Shown here: positions 33,104 through 40,104 of the stretch, one piece after another
How the letters are laid out: each line of letters opens with the position of its first letter
Numbering within the stretch: position 1 is the first letter of the stretch
Assembly (NCBI GenBank): GCA_017473015.1
Contig: JAFUNP010000016.1
Coordinates: forward strand, 1-64,000
DNA from: Oscillospiraceae bacterium
GTDB taxonomy: Bacteria > Bacillota > Clostridia > Oscillospirales > Ruminococcaceae
Reading direction: 5' to 3'
Length of the DNA stretch: 64,000 nt
The notes under the pieces: generated by a model
The model's input: the letters and a program-made list of their open reading frames with translations, nothing else
Databases searched by the model: none
What the model was told of the DNA's origin: nothing
Made by a program: the position numbers and the translations under genes

Positions 33104-33205
33104 ATGAAAGAGACAGCATTGTTAGGCGCAGGGATTATCCTGGGCGTGGCCATAAGCGTACTGGCGTTGGTGATTTTTGCCTGTATCCTTTATGGGAATA
33201 AATAA
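33104..33205 (+). CDS. Small single-pass membrane protein (33 aa)
   Basis: A very short frame, MKETALLGAG then one long hydrophobic helix ending YGNK, starts in the second copy of the 12-bp duplication. AAAGGAAAGGG, supplied by the inserted element, can act as ribosome site. Before insertion its ATG would have overlapped the DUF3846 stop as ATGA. Function unknown. Confidence 0.5.
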   Translation: MKETALLGAGIILGVAISVLALVIFACILYGNK

Positions 33206-33239
33206 AACTGAATACTTCCAACTCATATATAATTTCTTC

Positions 33240-33805
33240 TTAAACAGAAAAGGCTTGTCCTTTTCTGTCCGGTGTGAAGCGAAGCTTCCTGAATGGTTTT
33301 CGCGCAGCGAAAAACGCGACTCTGTCCTTGGGAGCGTAGTGGAAGTCTGTGGCAGCTACAGACACAGAAAAAGCTGTTTTGTGTTCATAAAAAGTACTCC
33401 GTGAACTGGGTTATTTACATATTATCGTCACACCGGACAGAAGAGGATGAGAGAAAAGAGTTTCTGTCTGTCTATGTATGAAAAGCAGGGGATAAGTACG
33501 GTGAGAGCGACCGTATACTGTCTCCGGTTACAACCACAGGGCGGCGGCTGCCCTGTTCGTAGAAAAGCCGCAAAGTGCCATGAGGGTTTACTCCCGAAAA
33601 TTATCCGTATTTCGTTAAAGTGCCGACACACGGCAGGGTGCATAGACAGACAAAAGCTCTTTTATATATATCGTTTCTTTTTACAGCTGCCTGGAACGCT
33701 CTGTGGCAGGGGCGGTGCGGACAGGCTGCCGAACGCCTGTAAGCGCAGTGCACAGCACAGCTATAGTCCTCCGGCAGGGGACAATTCAATTTACTTTGTT
33801 TTTTA
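33240..33805 (+). ncRNA. Candidate large structured RNA (no coding potential seen)
   Basis: This 566-base gap between small genes has no frame with a good ribosome site. TATAAT at 33228-33233 would start RNA near 33240. A hairpin 33244-33253/33259-33268 competes with a 19-bp helix (33259-33277 with 33428-33446). A second long helix of 23 positions (33454-33476 with 33641-33663, one mismatch and one G-U) encloses stems at 33490/33606, 33497/33515, 33536/33556 and 33621/33635. Further stems are at 33687/33709 and 33721/33740. Size and density recall large phage RNAs such as ROOL or GOLLD, but I cannot match it to either. Confidence 0.5.
33283..33345. repeat. Copy of a 60-bp element shared with 38851-38935
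   Basis: The stretch CTGAATGGTTTTC... GAAAAACGCG ... GAGCGTAGTGG recurs at 38851-38935, where the palindrome copy B interrupts it. It includes a 7-bp hairpin (TTTTCGC/GCGAAAA). Confidence 0.6.
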
Positions 33806-33839
33806 ACCGGGCGGCTGCAAAAAGAAATGAGGGAGCTAT

Positions 33840-34085
33840 ATGTACAGATATATACTTTTTGAATTTGTGGGTATGGATGTGGCCTACCTTGTGGCAGAGG
33901 ATGACACAGAAGAATTGGAGACCATAGCCAGGACCGATGACGGCACCGTCAGAATAGGCGAAGTGCTGCTGGATGAACCACTGCCACCGAAAAAGAGGTG
34001 GTTTGCCTGGGCAAAGCAGCCCAAAACAGTAAATCCGTTTTTCCTGCGGATGAAATTTGCCGGAAGAAACGCTGATTATTTATGA
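33840..34085 (+). CDS. Hypothetical phage protein (81 aa)
   Basis: This acidic then basic small protein begins MYRYILFEFVGMDVAYLVAE and ends with a proline-rich and aromatic part (LPPKKRWFAWAKQ). GAGGGAG precedes the start. It is the first gene after the structured gap and 8 bases before the next gene. I do not recognise the family. Confidence 0.6.
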   Translation: MYRYILFEFVGMDVAYLVAEDDTEELETIARTDDGTVRIGEVLLDEPLPPKKRWFAWAKQPKTVNPFFLRMKFAGRNADYL

Positions 34086-34093
34086 GGTGAATT

Positions 34094-34447
34094 ATGGCTA
34101 AGGTGGATTATAGAAGCCTGCATTATGATGTGCTTATAGGCAGAAAATACAGGATATGCGGCAGGTGCAAAGAGGAAATGGCCGTGACCACCGAATGTCC
34201 CAAAAGGGTGAACAGTGCAAACAAATATGTGTGTCATCACTGCTGTCTGAAATGTATATACGCCATAAAGGTACCCGGCGGCAGCCAGTGCAGCATAAAG
34301 GCCAACAGGCGCAAAGCCGAACGGGAAAGGCTGCGGAAAGAAAGAGCAGCCAGAGCTACAGAGAGAAAGAAGAAAGAAGAGGGCAATCCCTCCGTCAGCT
34401 TCGCTGACACCTCCCTTTACACAAGGGAGGCTTTACAGGAGAAATAA
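34094..34447 (+). CDS. Cys-rich phage protein with an element-derived C-terminus
   Basis: The 117-aa protein has paired cysteines (CGRCKEE near residue 22, then CHHCCLKCIY near 50), suggesting a zinc finger, and then a basic coiled region of Arg/Lys/Glu (about 74-98). The last 20 residues (from NPSVSFADTSLY) are encoded by a palindromic element at 34386-34438 inserted near the 3' end. The native C-terminus was therefore probably different. Function unknown. Confidence 0.65.
   Translation: MAKVDYRSLHYDVLIGRKYRICGRCKEEMAVTTECPKRVNSANKYVCHHCCLKCIYAIKVPGGSQCSIKANRRKAERERLRKERAARATERKKKEEGNPSVSFADTSLYTREALQEK
34386..34438. repeat. Two-hairpin palindromic element inside a coding region
   Basis: GTCAGC/GCTGAC (34394-34408) and CCTCCCTT/AAGGGAGG (34410-34430) form two adjacent hairpins, the same architecture as the element at 33025. 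It lies in frame at the end of the Cys-rich gene. Confidence 0.7.
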
Positions 34448-34448
34448 A

Positions 34449-34751
34449 ATGTCAAAGAAATCAAGGGCGTACAGAGTGCCGAGAAAATGCCACCTGTGCG
34501 GCAGGAACGGACAGGCAGAGCCACTGGAAAGGCATCATGTATTTGGCGGTGCCTACCGTATGAAAAGTGAAAGATACGGTGCGGTGGTGGACCTGTGCCG
34601 GCACAGCTGCCACAGAGAGGGTAAAGGTGCTGTACACAGAAACAGGCTGGTATCAGACAGTCTGAAGGAAGAGTTCCAGAGAAAAATAATGGCTGAACAG
34701 GGGTGGACTGTGGAGCAGTTTATTGAAGAGTTTGGCCGTAATTATACATAA
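34449..34751 (+). CDS. HNH-nuclease-like phage protein
   Basis: The 100-aa protein has a CHLCGRNG knuckle, a LERHHVFGG motif and a later LCRHSCHREG motif. Together these form a zinc-bound HNH (His-Me finger) arrangement as in small phage recombination or packaging nucleases. It follows the Cys-rich gene by 1 base. The specific role is not determined. Confidence 0.7.
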   Translation: MSKKSRAYRVPRKCHLCGRNGQAEPLERHHVFGGAYRMKSERYGAVVDLCRHSCHREGKGAVHRNRLVSDSLKEEFQRKIMAEQGWTVEQFIEEFGRNYT

Positions 34752-34766
34752 ATACGGAGGTAAGCT

Positions 34767-35180
34767 ATGAACGCAAAAATTCAGGCAGAAATCGTGAAAG
34801 CACCTATAGGGTGGAGCTACGATTATGACCAGGTAGAAGAAGAGGTGTATTTCTCTGATGGTGTAATGGTAAAAAGGATGTCTGTCAGAGAGTGTATGAT
34901 TGACCTGTCCAGACTGGAGCAGGTGGATTTAATCAAGTATTTCCAGGATGATTTTTCCTGGCCGCCAGTGGAGCCTACAAAGCTGCGTCTGAAAGAGGTG
35001 GGATATACAGCCATCTGTCTGGAAGGCGAAAAGCACAAATGCTGGATAAAGGAAAGCTATTACAAAATGTTCAGAAAGTATATTTTTGAATACAGTGGCG
35101 GCAACTGGGTGCAGGTACGCCATCCGGAAACCATAGAAATAATTGCAGTGATTGCAGTAATTAAAACCAATAGAGAATAA
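34767..35180 (+). CDS. Hypothetical phage protein (137 aa)
   Basis: A mixed alpha/beta small protein has a CLEGEKHKCWIKESYYKMF region and acidic N-terminal half. CGGAGG precedes the start. It ends the first early operon, because a strong hairpin follows. No family recognised. Confidence 0.6.
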   Translation: MNAKIQAEIVKAPIGWSYDYDQVEEEVYFSDGVMVKRMSVRECMIDLSRLEQVDLIKYFQDDFSWPPVEPTKLRLKEVGYTAICLEGEKHKCWIKESYYKMFRKYIFEYSGGNWVQVRHPETIEIIAVIAVIKTNRE

Positions 35181-35186
35181 AAAAAC

Positions 35187-35216
35187 AGCCGCCAGCGCCA
35201 AAAAGTGCTGACGGCT
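35187..35216 (+). terminator. Hairpin ending the first early operon
   Basis: A 12-bp stem (35187-35198 with 35205-35216, two G-T pairs) has CAAAAA in the loop. Only a short T tract follows. Confidence 0.55.
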
Positions 35217-35221
35217 TTGGT

Positions 35222-35516
35222 ATAAGAGATTTTTATAATTTTGTGCAGGGTGATAGTTTTTTATTGCCTTGCCTCGATAACTGAACTCGGCTTTTGCACA
35301 CAGGTTCTGCTACAGCATCACCTGCGGCAAACCGGCACGACCCTTGCGCCTGTACGGCGCTTCGGGTCCTTGTAATCAGTATTGAAAACGGGGCAATTCC
35401 TAATAAATACGCGCGTTTATATTATAAGGCGCGGAAAAAGAAATAAGGGCGTGACGAACGATATGTGAGGAACGCCCCCCGGTTCAATAAAACCACAGTA
35501 TGTAGGAGAGGTAAAT
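35222..35516. other. Gene-free region upstream of Rep, candidate replication origin
   Basis: No frame is supported. It holds a compound hairpin at 35339-35368 (GACCC/GGGTC outside, GCGCC/GGCGC inside, small internal loop) and a GC/AT alternating stretch near 35410-35435. A double-strand origin for the rolling-circle-type Rep encoded at 35517 is the natural candidate, by position only. Confidence 0.4.
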
Positions 35517-36383
35517 ATGCAGGGCAGAAGGCTGTACGAGAGGGAAAGAGACAGTCTGCTGGATGTTATAGAACAGAACAGCAGTTGTTTCGATAGCAAA
35601 AAAGAATATAATGCAAAACTCATACAGTCAGGCAGTCAGCTGGAAGTGCAGCTGTATGAAACCTGGCCTACTCATTCTTCCGGTAAGCAAAAGGCGGAGA
35701 AAGTAAGCAGACCGGCACAGCAGAGACTGAACGAGAAATACAGACAGCAGAACTGCGTCAGAATAATCAATGCCAATTTTACGGAAGCTGACACATGGCT
35801 CCATCTTACATACACACAGCGGAATAAGCCAGCTGATGAGGCAGAGGCAAAAAAGATTATATACAACTATCTGCGAAGTGTTCAGCGAAAGTATAAAGAC
35901 ACAGAGGTAAAGGCGATTTATACCACAAAGCATAACGGAAGGAACTGCCACCATCATATCGTCATTAATATTTCTGACAGAGATGGTCTGGAGGAGCTGT
36001 GGTGTTCCCGTTCAGAGCGAGACAGAAAAAGAAAAAATCCGGGATATATCGTAAAAAGATACGGCAGAACACAAGCGCGTCGCCTTCAGGCCGATGATTA
36101 CGGATTCACCGGTATGGCACTGTATATCTGCGGTCACGGAAAATACCTCAGATTCGGCAAACTGACAAAACCGGAAGAAAAAAAGACAAAAACCCTGAAA
36201 AGCCGCAAGCTGACCAGGGCATTTATAAAAAAGCTGGCAGAGGATAAAGGTGCAGCCAAGCTGGAACTGCTGAAGCTGTTCCCACACTGCCAGTTCAATG
36301 ACCTGGATGTGCGACAGACTCCGTATACAAAGGGGTATTACCTGTACCGGAGATTGAAAGTAATAAGTGACAGCGGAGGGTGA
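35517..36383 (+). CDS. Rolling-circle-type replication initiator (HUH endonuclease, G2P-like)
   Basis: The 288-aa protein shows the HUH motif as HHHIVIN (His145-His147) after a VKAIYTTKHNG strand, and a later YICGHGKY segment (Tyr203, Tyr210) that can supply the nicking tyrosine. An earlier QNCVRIINANF-type strand gives the first Rep motif. This is the pattern of phage REP_ORF2-G2P proteins that nick DNA to start rolling-circle replication. GGAGAGG precedes the start. It follows a 300-bp gene-free region. Family call is by motif; the active tyrosine is not certain. Confidence 0.75.
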   Translation: MQGRRLYERERDSLLDVIEQNSSCFDSKKEYNAKLIQSGSQLEVQLYETWPTHSSGKQKAEKVSRPAQQRLNEKYRQQNCVRIINANFTEADTWLHLTYTQRNKPADEAEAKKIIYNYLRSVQRKYKDTEVKAIYTTKHNGRNCHHHIVINISDRDGLEELWCSRSERDRKRKNPGYIVKRYGRTQARRLQADDYGFTGMALYICGHGKYLRFGKLTKPEEKKTKTLKSRKLTRAFIKKLAEDKGAAKLELLKLFPHCQFNDLDVRQTPYTKGYYLYRRLKVISDSGG

Positions 36384-36388
36384 TTATA

Positions 36389-36664
36389 TTGAAAACTGAA
36401 ATGATGTGCACTGTGTGCGGCAGTGTATTTGTGGGTGGACCTACATCAAAGTTCTGCCCGGAATGTAAAAGGCTGCGCAAGGATATGCACAGGGAAAGTT
36501 CCAGAATAAAAGAAAGGGCGAAAAAGGCGCTGGAAGAAAGGTCCGTCCGCCGCAAGCATAAGACTGACAGCCTGGCAGCGGCAGTAAGAAGGCTGGAAGC
36601 ATACAACAAGCGCACCGGCGAGAACCTGTCCTATGGGCAGCGGGTGCAGAGGGAGATTATATGA
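36389..36664 (+). CDS. Zinc-ribbon phage protein (91 aa)
   Basis: Two CxxC pairs near the N-terminus (CTVCGSVF and CPECKRLR) form a zinc ribbon, followed by a long basic helix. The start is uncertain: TTG at 36389 has GGAGG at the right distance, and ATG at 36401 is the alternative. It follows Rep by 5 bases and overlaps the next gene by four. Probably nucleic-acid binding. Confidence 0.6.
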   Translation: MKTEMMCTVCGSVFVGGPTSKFCPECKRLRKDMHRESSRIKERAKKALEERSVRRKHKTDSLAAAVRRLEAYNKRTGENLSYGQRVQREII

Positions 36665-36852
36665 ACGCTCCCTGCTACAAATGCCCGGACAGGCATTATA
36701 AATGCCACGGGAACTGTGAAAAATATGCTGAATACACAGCCTACAGAGCGCGCATCCGTGAGGAACAGCGCCAGCAGACAGCCATAAATGAGCATATAGA
36801 CGGCAGTATGCAAAGGTTTTCAAAGGGCAGGAATCATCTGCCCAGAAAATAA
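36661..36852 (+). CDS. Small Cys-rich phage protein (63 aa)
   Basis: It begins MNAPCYKCPDRHYKCHGNC, a zinc-binding cluster found in many Bacillota phage early genes, then a charged helix. The ATG overlaps the previous stop (ATGA). Function unknown. Confidence 0.65.
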   Translation: MNAPCYKCPDRHYKCHGNCEKYAEYTAYRARIREEQRQQTAINEHIDGSMQRFSKGRNHLPRK

Positions 36853-36873
36853 AAAATCAAAACGGAGGTAAAA

Positions 36874-37293
36874 ATGCGAGAAATATTATTCAGAGCCAAA
36901 CGCTGCTACATCAAAGACGAATGGAAGCAGGGTTATTTAACAAGAATGTGGGGTACCCTTCATATCGTAGACGAAAACAATGAAAATGCAGCGTATGCAA
37001 TAGTGCCTGAAACAATCGGTCAATATACCGGAGTTGAAGATAAAAACGGTGTGGGGATTTACGAGGGAGATATTCTCCGCCGGGAGTTTGCTGATGACCA
37101 GGAAGAAGCAGGTGTAGATGTATGCTATGCCTATGTACAGTATCGAAATGATGAACATGGCAGCGGCTTTTTCCTTGTTGACGCTGAAAACGGCGTTGCA
37201 GACACACTGGACCTGATAAACTGCAGAGAATTCCGGGTAGTGGGCAATATCCACGATAACCCCCAGCTGCTGGAAAGGGAGGCACAGTTATGA
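36874..37293 (+). CDS. YopX-family phage protein
   Basis: The 139-aa protein has the YopX signatures: REILFRAKR at the start, VPETIGQYTGVEDKNGVGIY, then EGDIL, and a late FRVVGNIHDNPQLL. YopX proteins occur widely in Gram-positive phages; function is unknown. CGGAGG precedes the start. It overlaps the next gene by four bases. Confidence 0.9.
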   Translation: MREILFRAKRCYIKDEWKQGYLTRMWGTLHIVDENNENAAYAIVPETIGQYTGVEDKNGVGIYEGDILRREFADDQEEAGVDVCYAYVQYRNDEHGSGFFLVDAENGVADTLDLINCREFRVVGNIHDNPQLLEREAQL

Positions 37294-37544
37294 CAAAGAC
37301 AAAAACAACACTGACGGACCTGAACGAGCTGCTGTTTGAACAGCTGGAAAGGCTGACGAACGGAGACCTGGAGGGTGACGCTCTGAAGCGGGAGATACGG
37401 CGCAGCAAAGCAGTCAGCGAACTGGGCGGCAAAATCATAGAAAATGGCACTCTGATGCTGAATGCCAGAAAACATCTGGATGAGTACGGCATAAGTGACA
37501 ATGGCGCCATACCGGTGCTGGGAATAGGCCGGGGTGAGTGCTGA
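37290..37544 (+). CDS. Hypothetical phage protein (84 aa)
   Basis: A helical protein, TLTDLNELLFEQLERLTNGD then KREIRRSKAVSELGGKIIENG, typical of small phage early proteins that resemble dimeric regulators. The stop overlaps the next ATG (ATGA-type overlap at 37542-37546). Function unknown. Confidence 0.65.
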   Translation: MTKTKTTLTDLNELLFEQLERLTNGDLEGDALKREIRRSKAVSELGGKIIENGTLMLNARKHLDEYGISDNGAIPVLGIGRGEC

Positions 37545-38191
37545 TGGCCAGAACAGTATATACACCGGAAATGCATCGGTTTATAGCCGCCAATGTAAAA
37601 GGTGTGAAAAACAAAGACCTGGCGGCAGCGGTCAACCGGAAATTCGGTACAAATATCACAGAAACTGCTATAGCCAGCTATAAATACAAGCACAAACTGG
37701 AAAGCGGTCTGAAATTTGAAGATTTTATTCGTAAAAAAGGTGCACCGCCAACAGCCACATCATTTCAAAAAGGCCATGTGCCGGTGAATAAAGGACAAAA
37801 GGGTATCAGATATCCAGGCAGTGAAAAAGGCTGGTTTCAGAAAGGGCATATACCTGCAAACCATAAGCCGGTAGGCAGTGAGCGCATAGATGCAAAAGAC
37901 GGGTATGTGCTGATAAAGGTGGCAGAGCCGAATAAGTACCAGATGAAGCACCGAGTGATATGGGAACAGGCATACGGGCCGATACCCAAAGGTCACAACA
38001 TTATATTTCGCGACGGCAACAGGCTGAATGTGTGTCTGGAAAATCTGCGAATGGTGACAAAACAGGAAGTGCTGGTGATGAACCGCAAAGGTCTGTTCAA
38101 TACAAACCCTGAACTGACTGACACCGGCCACAGCATAGCAAAGCTGATGGTGGGAGTGTATCAGGCCGAAGAAAAACTGAAAAAGGAGTAA
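37544..38191 (+). CDS. HNH endonuclease, homing-type
   Basis: The 215-aa protein has an N-terminal DNA-binding region (NKDLAAAVNRKFGTNITETA) and a set of FQKGHVPVNKG / FQKGHIPANHK repeats. The HNH core follows: KHRVIWEQAYGPIPKGHNI, then FRDGNRLNVCLENLRMV. This arrangement is typical of free-standing phage HNH homing endonucleases. GGGGTGAG precedes the ATG. It may be a mobile passenger in the early operon. Confidence 0.85.
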   Translation: MARTVYTPEMHRFIAANVKGVKNKDLAAAVNRKFGTNITETAIASYKYKHKLESGLKFEDFIRKKGAPPTATSFQKGHVPVNKGQKGIRYPGSEKGWFQKGHIPANHKPVGSERIDAKDGYVLIKVAEPNKYQMKHRVIWEQAYGPIPKGHNIIFRDGNRLNVCLENLRMVTKQEVLVMNRKGLFNTNPELTDTGHSIAKLMVGVYQAEEKLKKE

Positions 38192-38196
38192 AAACT

Positions 38197-38460
38197 ATGG
38201 AACTGAAAGATACTGTAAATCTTATGCTGTCTGATGACTGGAGAGACAGACTGAAAGCTGAATGGCTGCAGGTGAAAATCAGACACGAAAGGCTGATTGG
38301 ATTTATCGAAGCTGCAGACCAAGGCAAAACCAATTACCGTTCAGAAGAAGGCAGAGCCGTACTGAAAAGTCAGCGGGATATGATGGCAAACTATATGACT
38401 GTGCTGGAATGGCGCATGAAAGATGCCGGTATAGAGTTTGAGCCATATACAGCAGAGTAA
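38197..38460 (+). CDS. crAss001_48-related phage protein
   Basis: The 87-aa helical protein has DWRDRLKAEWLQVKIRHERL and LKSQRDMMANYMTVLEWR, matching a small family shared by gut phages. Its role is unknown. AAAGGAG-type site precedes the start, 5 bases after the HNH gene. Confidence 0.65.
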   Translation: MELKDTVNLMLSDDWRDRLKAEWLQVKIRHERLIGFIEAADQGKTNYRSEEGRAVLKSQRDMMANYMTVLEWRMKDAGIEFEPYTAE

Positions 38461-38484
38461 AACGGAGCAGAACGGAGTAACAAC

Positions 38485-38688
38485 ATGATAGGATTTATTA
38501 ATTTTCTCTCCCTGCTGGTGCAGGCAGTGGCAAAGCTGTTTGTAAATATGATTGGCTGTGTGCTGGCGTACATAGTTTTTATGTGTCTGGTGGCAGCGGT
38601 GCCGGTTATCGTACATAAGGCACCGTATGTATGGGAAGAAATCAAACTGATGGAGCAGGCGGAGGAAGAAACATGGCACGAAAATTAA
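38485..38688 (+). CDS. Small membrane protein (67 aa)
   Basis: Two hydrophobic helices (about 3-20 and 25-46) are followed by an amphipathic acidic end. CGGAG precedes the start, and it overlaps the next gene by 16 bases. Unknown role. Confidence 0.55.
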   Translation: MIGFINFLSLLVQAVAKLFVNMIGCVLAYIVFMCLVAAVPVIVHKAPYVWEEIKLMEQAEEETWHEN

Positions 38689-39071
38689 GCGGAAATCCGC
38701 GTATAGCTTATGAGCAGGGCAAGCGTGAAGGCTATGTGGCAGGCGGCGCAGAGGCCGTTGAATATGCCAGACATTTTGCGGTGCTGGCCATTTACAATAT
38801 TGTTCAGAATTTTGTTAAAAGCGAAAAAAAGCAGAATGAAATGCAGCGTAGCTGCCTGAATGGTTTTCTGAGCGGGACGATGAGGGCATCGTCCCCTACG
38901 CGAAGAAAAACGCGAGCTTGTCCTGCGAGCGTAGTGGTGCTGGCTTTTTGTGAAGAGCAGAACAGAATCTATGGTGAAGAATTCTTCGGCAACGATGACA
39001 ATGTTCTGCTGGCAGCTGAAGGTGTGAAGAAAATCTACAAACAGGTAGGTTTTCTGCAGGAGGTAAAATAA
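38673..39071 (+). CDS. Hypothetical phage protein carrying an in-frame repeat insertion (132 aa)
   Basis: The N-terminal part (NPRIAYEQGKREGYVAGGAE) and the C-terminal part (NRIYGEEFFGNDDNVLLAAE) look native. The middle (about residues 60-87) is encoded by a repeat element at 38851-38935 that includes REP-like copy B. Both insertions keep the frame open. GGAGGAA precedes the ATG at 38673. Function unknown; the insertion may disturb it. Confidence 0.6.
   Translation: MARKLSGNPRIAYEQGKREGYVAGGAEAVEYARHFAVLAIYNIVQNFVKSEKKQNEMQRSCLNGFLSGTMRASSPTRRKTRACPASVVVLAFCEEQNRIYGEEFFGNDDNVLLAAEGVKKIYKQVGFLQEVK
38851..38935. repeat. 60-bp element shared with 33283-33345, interrupted by a palindrome
   Basis: Its flanks match the copy at 33283, and the REP-like palindrome copy B (38872-38900) sits between them, so one short element appears nested in another. 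Confidence 0.6.
38872..38900. repeat. REP-like palindrome, copy B
   Basis: A 9-bp stem (38874-38882 with 38887-38895) with AGGG loop is followed by CCTACGCG. The core is identical to copy D at 54824. Confidence 0.75.
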
Positions 39072-39271
39072 TGGAATTACTGAAAGCTCAGCAGAGAGCA
39101 TATAAACTGCAAAAAAGAATTGAAAAACTCTGTATATTGTTCAGGTTAAATCTGTGTACTTATGATGGCGGCATAGGTTTTGTGGACCAGGATTTAAAGA
39201 AAATCGTTATGGTGTGGAAACCTGAATATAAAATGAGCGATATACCCGGTTACAAGAAAGATGTGCAGTAG
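39071..39271 (+). CDS. Hypothetical phage protein (66 aa)
   Basis: A basic N-terminal helix (QQRAYKLQKRIEKLCILF) is followed by short strands. AGGAGG is just before the start, which overlaps the previous stop by one base. No family recognised. Confidence 0.55.
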   Translation: MELLKAQQRAYKLQKRIEKLCILFRLNLCTYDGGIGFVDQDLKKIVMVWKPEYKMSDIPGYKKDVQ

Positions 39272-39278
39272 GTGAACT

Positions 39279-39344
39279 ATGAAAAAACTGATAGGAGCAG
39301 CGGCAATAATCTGCATACTGCTGGAAATTATTCTGGGGGTGTAG
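39279..39344 (+). CDS. Possible 21-aa membrane peptide
   Basis: MKKLIGAAAIICILLEIILGV is a single hydrophobic helix with a basic start. A GGTGA site is close to the ATG, and it fits the gap between genes. It is too short to be sure. Confidence 0.35.
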   Translation: MKKLIGAAAIICILLEIILGV

Positions 39345-39346
39345 GT

Positions 39347-39576
39347 ATGGCTCGTAAATGGAATTGGAAAAAACACGAATACGAAGAATACAAGCTGCCG
39401 AAAGGGGCCAGTATGTATTCGAGTGATATGGAATATGTGGTAGCCTGTGCAGAGTGCGGCAAAGTGAAGGGTTTGTAAGTGTACAGATACATAACGATGT
39501 TGGTATGGGCTATATGGTCTGTGAGGACTGCTCTCGCAAAGAATGGGAGGAAAGATTCAGATGTCAGGAAGAATGA
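39347..39576 (+). pseudogene. Frameshifted zinc-binding phage protein
   Basis: The first frame runs from 39347 to the stop at 39476-39478 (43 aa, MARKWNWKKHEYEEYKLP to CAECGKVKGL). A second frame, one base out, continues with VSVQIHNDVGMGYMVCEDC and KEWEERF to a TGA at 39574-39576. Together they rebuild one familiar phage protein with two CxxC knuckles. One base appears lost near 39470. It is either a real frameshift or a sequencing error. Confidence 0.65.
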
Positions 39577-39842
39577 TTGATATTTCTGAACATATTTTGT
39601 CAAAAGCTATTCTGAAAAACGGAATTACACTGCAGAGTGTAGTATGCATGGAAGAATGTGCGGAGCTGGCAAAGGAAATAAGCAAACAGATACGCGGCAG
39701 CGGTGCCAGAACGCACCTGCTGGAAGAGATGGCGGATGTGACCATCTGCCTGAAGCAGCTTCAGCTGATGTACAACATTCCTGATGATGACCTGAATCTG
39801 GTGATAAACCAGAAGCTGGCCAGACTGGAGGGCAGATTATGA
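39561..39842 (+). CDS. MazG-like nucleotide pyrophosphohydrolase
   Basis: The 93-aa protein has the MazG core: VVCMEECAELAKEISKQIRG with the EExxE-type metal site, then LLEEMADVTICLKQLQ. Such phage enzymes hydrolyse nucleotides or alter ppGpp. The start is ATG 39561 with GGGAGGAAA upstream, or ATG 39573, which makes an ATGA overlap with the frameshifted gene. It overlaps the next gene by four bases. Confidence 0.82.
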   Translation: MSGRMIDISEHILSKAILKNGITLQSVVCMEECAELAKEISKQIRGSGARTHLLEEMADVTICLKQLQLMYNIPDDDLNLVINQKLARLEGRL

Positions 39843-40015
39843 AAACAAGCGAACTAAGACCCTGTCCGTTTTGCGGTGGTGAAGGAAAATATCAGAAGTA
39901 TGATATCTGGCATACTGTCGAATGCAAAGAGTGCCGGGCGGTTGCTGCAGTATATAAAACACGAGAAGAAGCCATAACAGCCTGGAACAGGCGCACAGGA
40001 AAAATTATAAGGTGA
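39839..40015 (+). CDS. Lar-like restriction alleviation family protein (58 aa)
   Basis: CPFCGGEG at the start and CKECRAV in the middle form a zinc ribbon, and TREEAITAWNRRTG is the standard Lar-family ending. In E. coli Rac prophage, Lar reduces type I restriction. Family assignment is good, antirestriction activity is inferred. Confidence 0.8.
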   Translation: MKTSELRPCPFCGGEGKYQKYDIWHTVECKECRAVAAVYKTREEAITAWNRRTGKIIR

Positions 40016-40020
40016 CAACA

Positions 40021-40104
40021 ATGATTAAACTGATGATTGGTGCACGGATTGGCTTTTTTATAGCCGGTCTGTGCCATGTGGCAAAGGATGATAAAGATTT
40101 ATGA
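40021..40104 (+). CDS. DUF3789-like membrane peptide (27 aa)
   Basis: One hydrophobic helix (KLMIGARIGFFIAGLCHVA) ends with KDDKDL. Small peptides of this design are common in gut phage early operons. The stop overlaps the next ATG. Confidence 0.45.
   Translation: MIKLMIGARIGFFIAGLCHVAKDDKDL

Noticed and set aside
33497-33515. Hairpin resembling group II intron domain V
   Set aside because: The stem TACGGT/ACCGTA lacks the AGC triad and GNRA loop of domain V, and no reverse transcriptase or intron ends are present.
33447-33806. A 119-codon plus-strand frame in the gap after the small membrane gene
   Set aside because: No ribosome site at the ATG, erratic amino-acid content, and it runs across the strong stems of the candidate RNA. 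It looks like chance.
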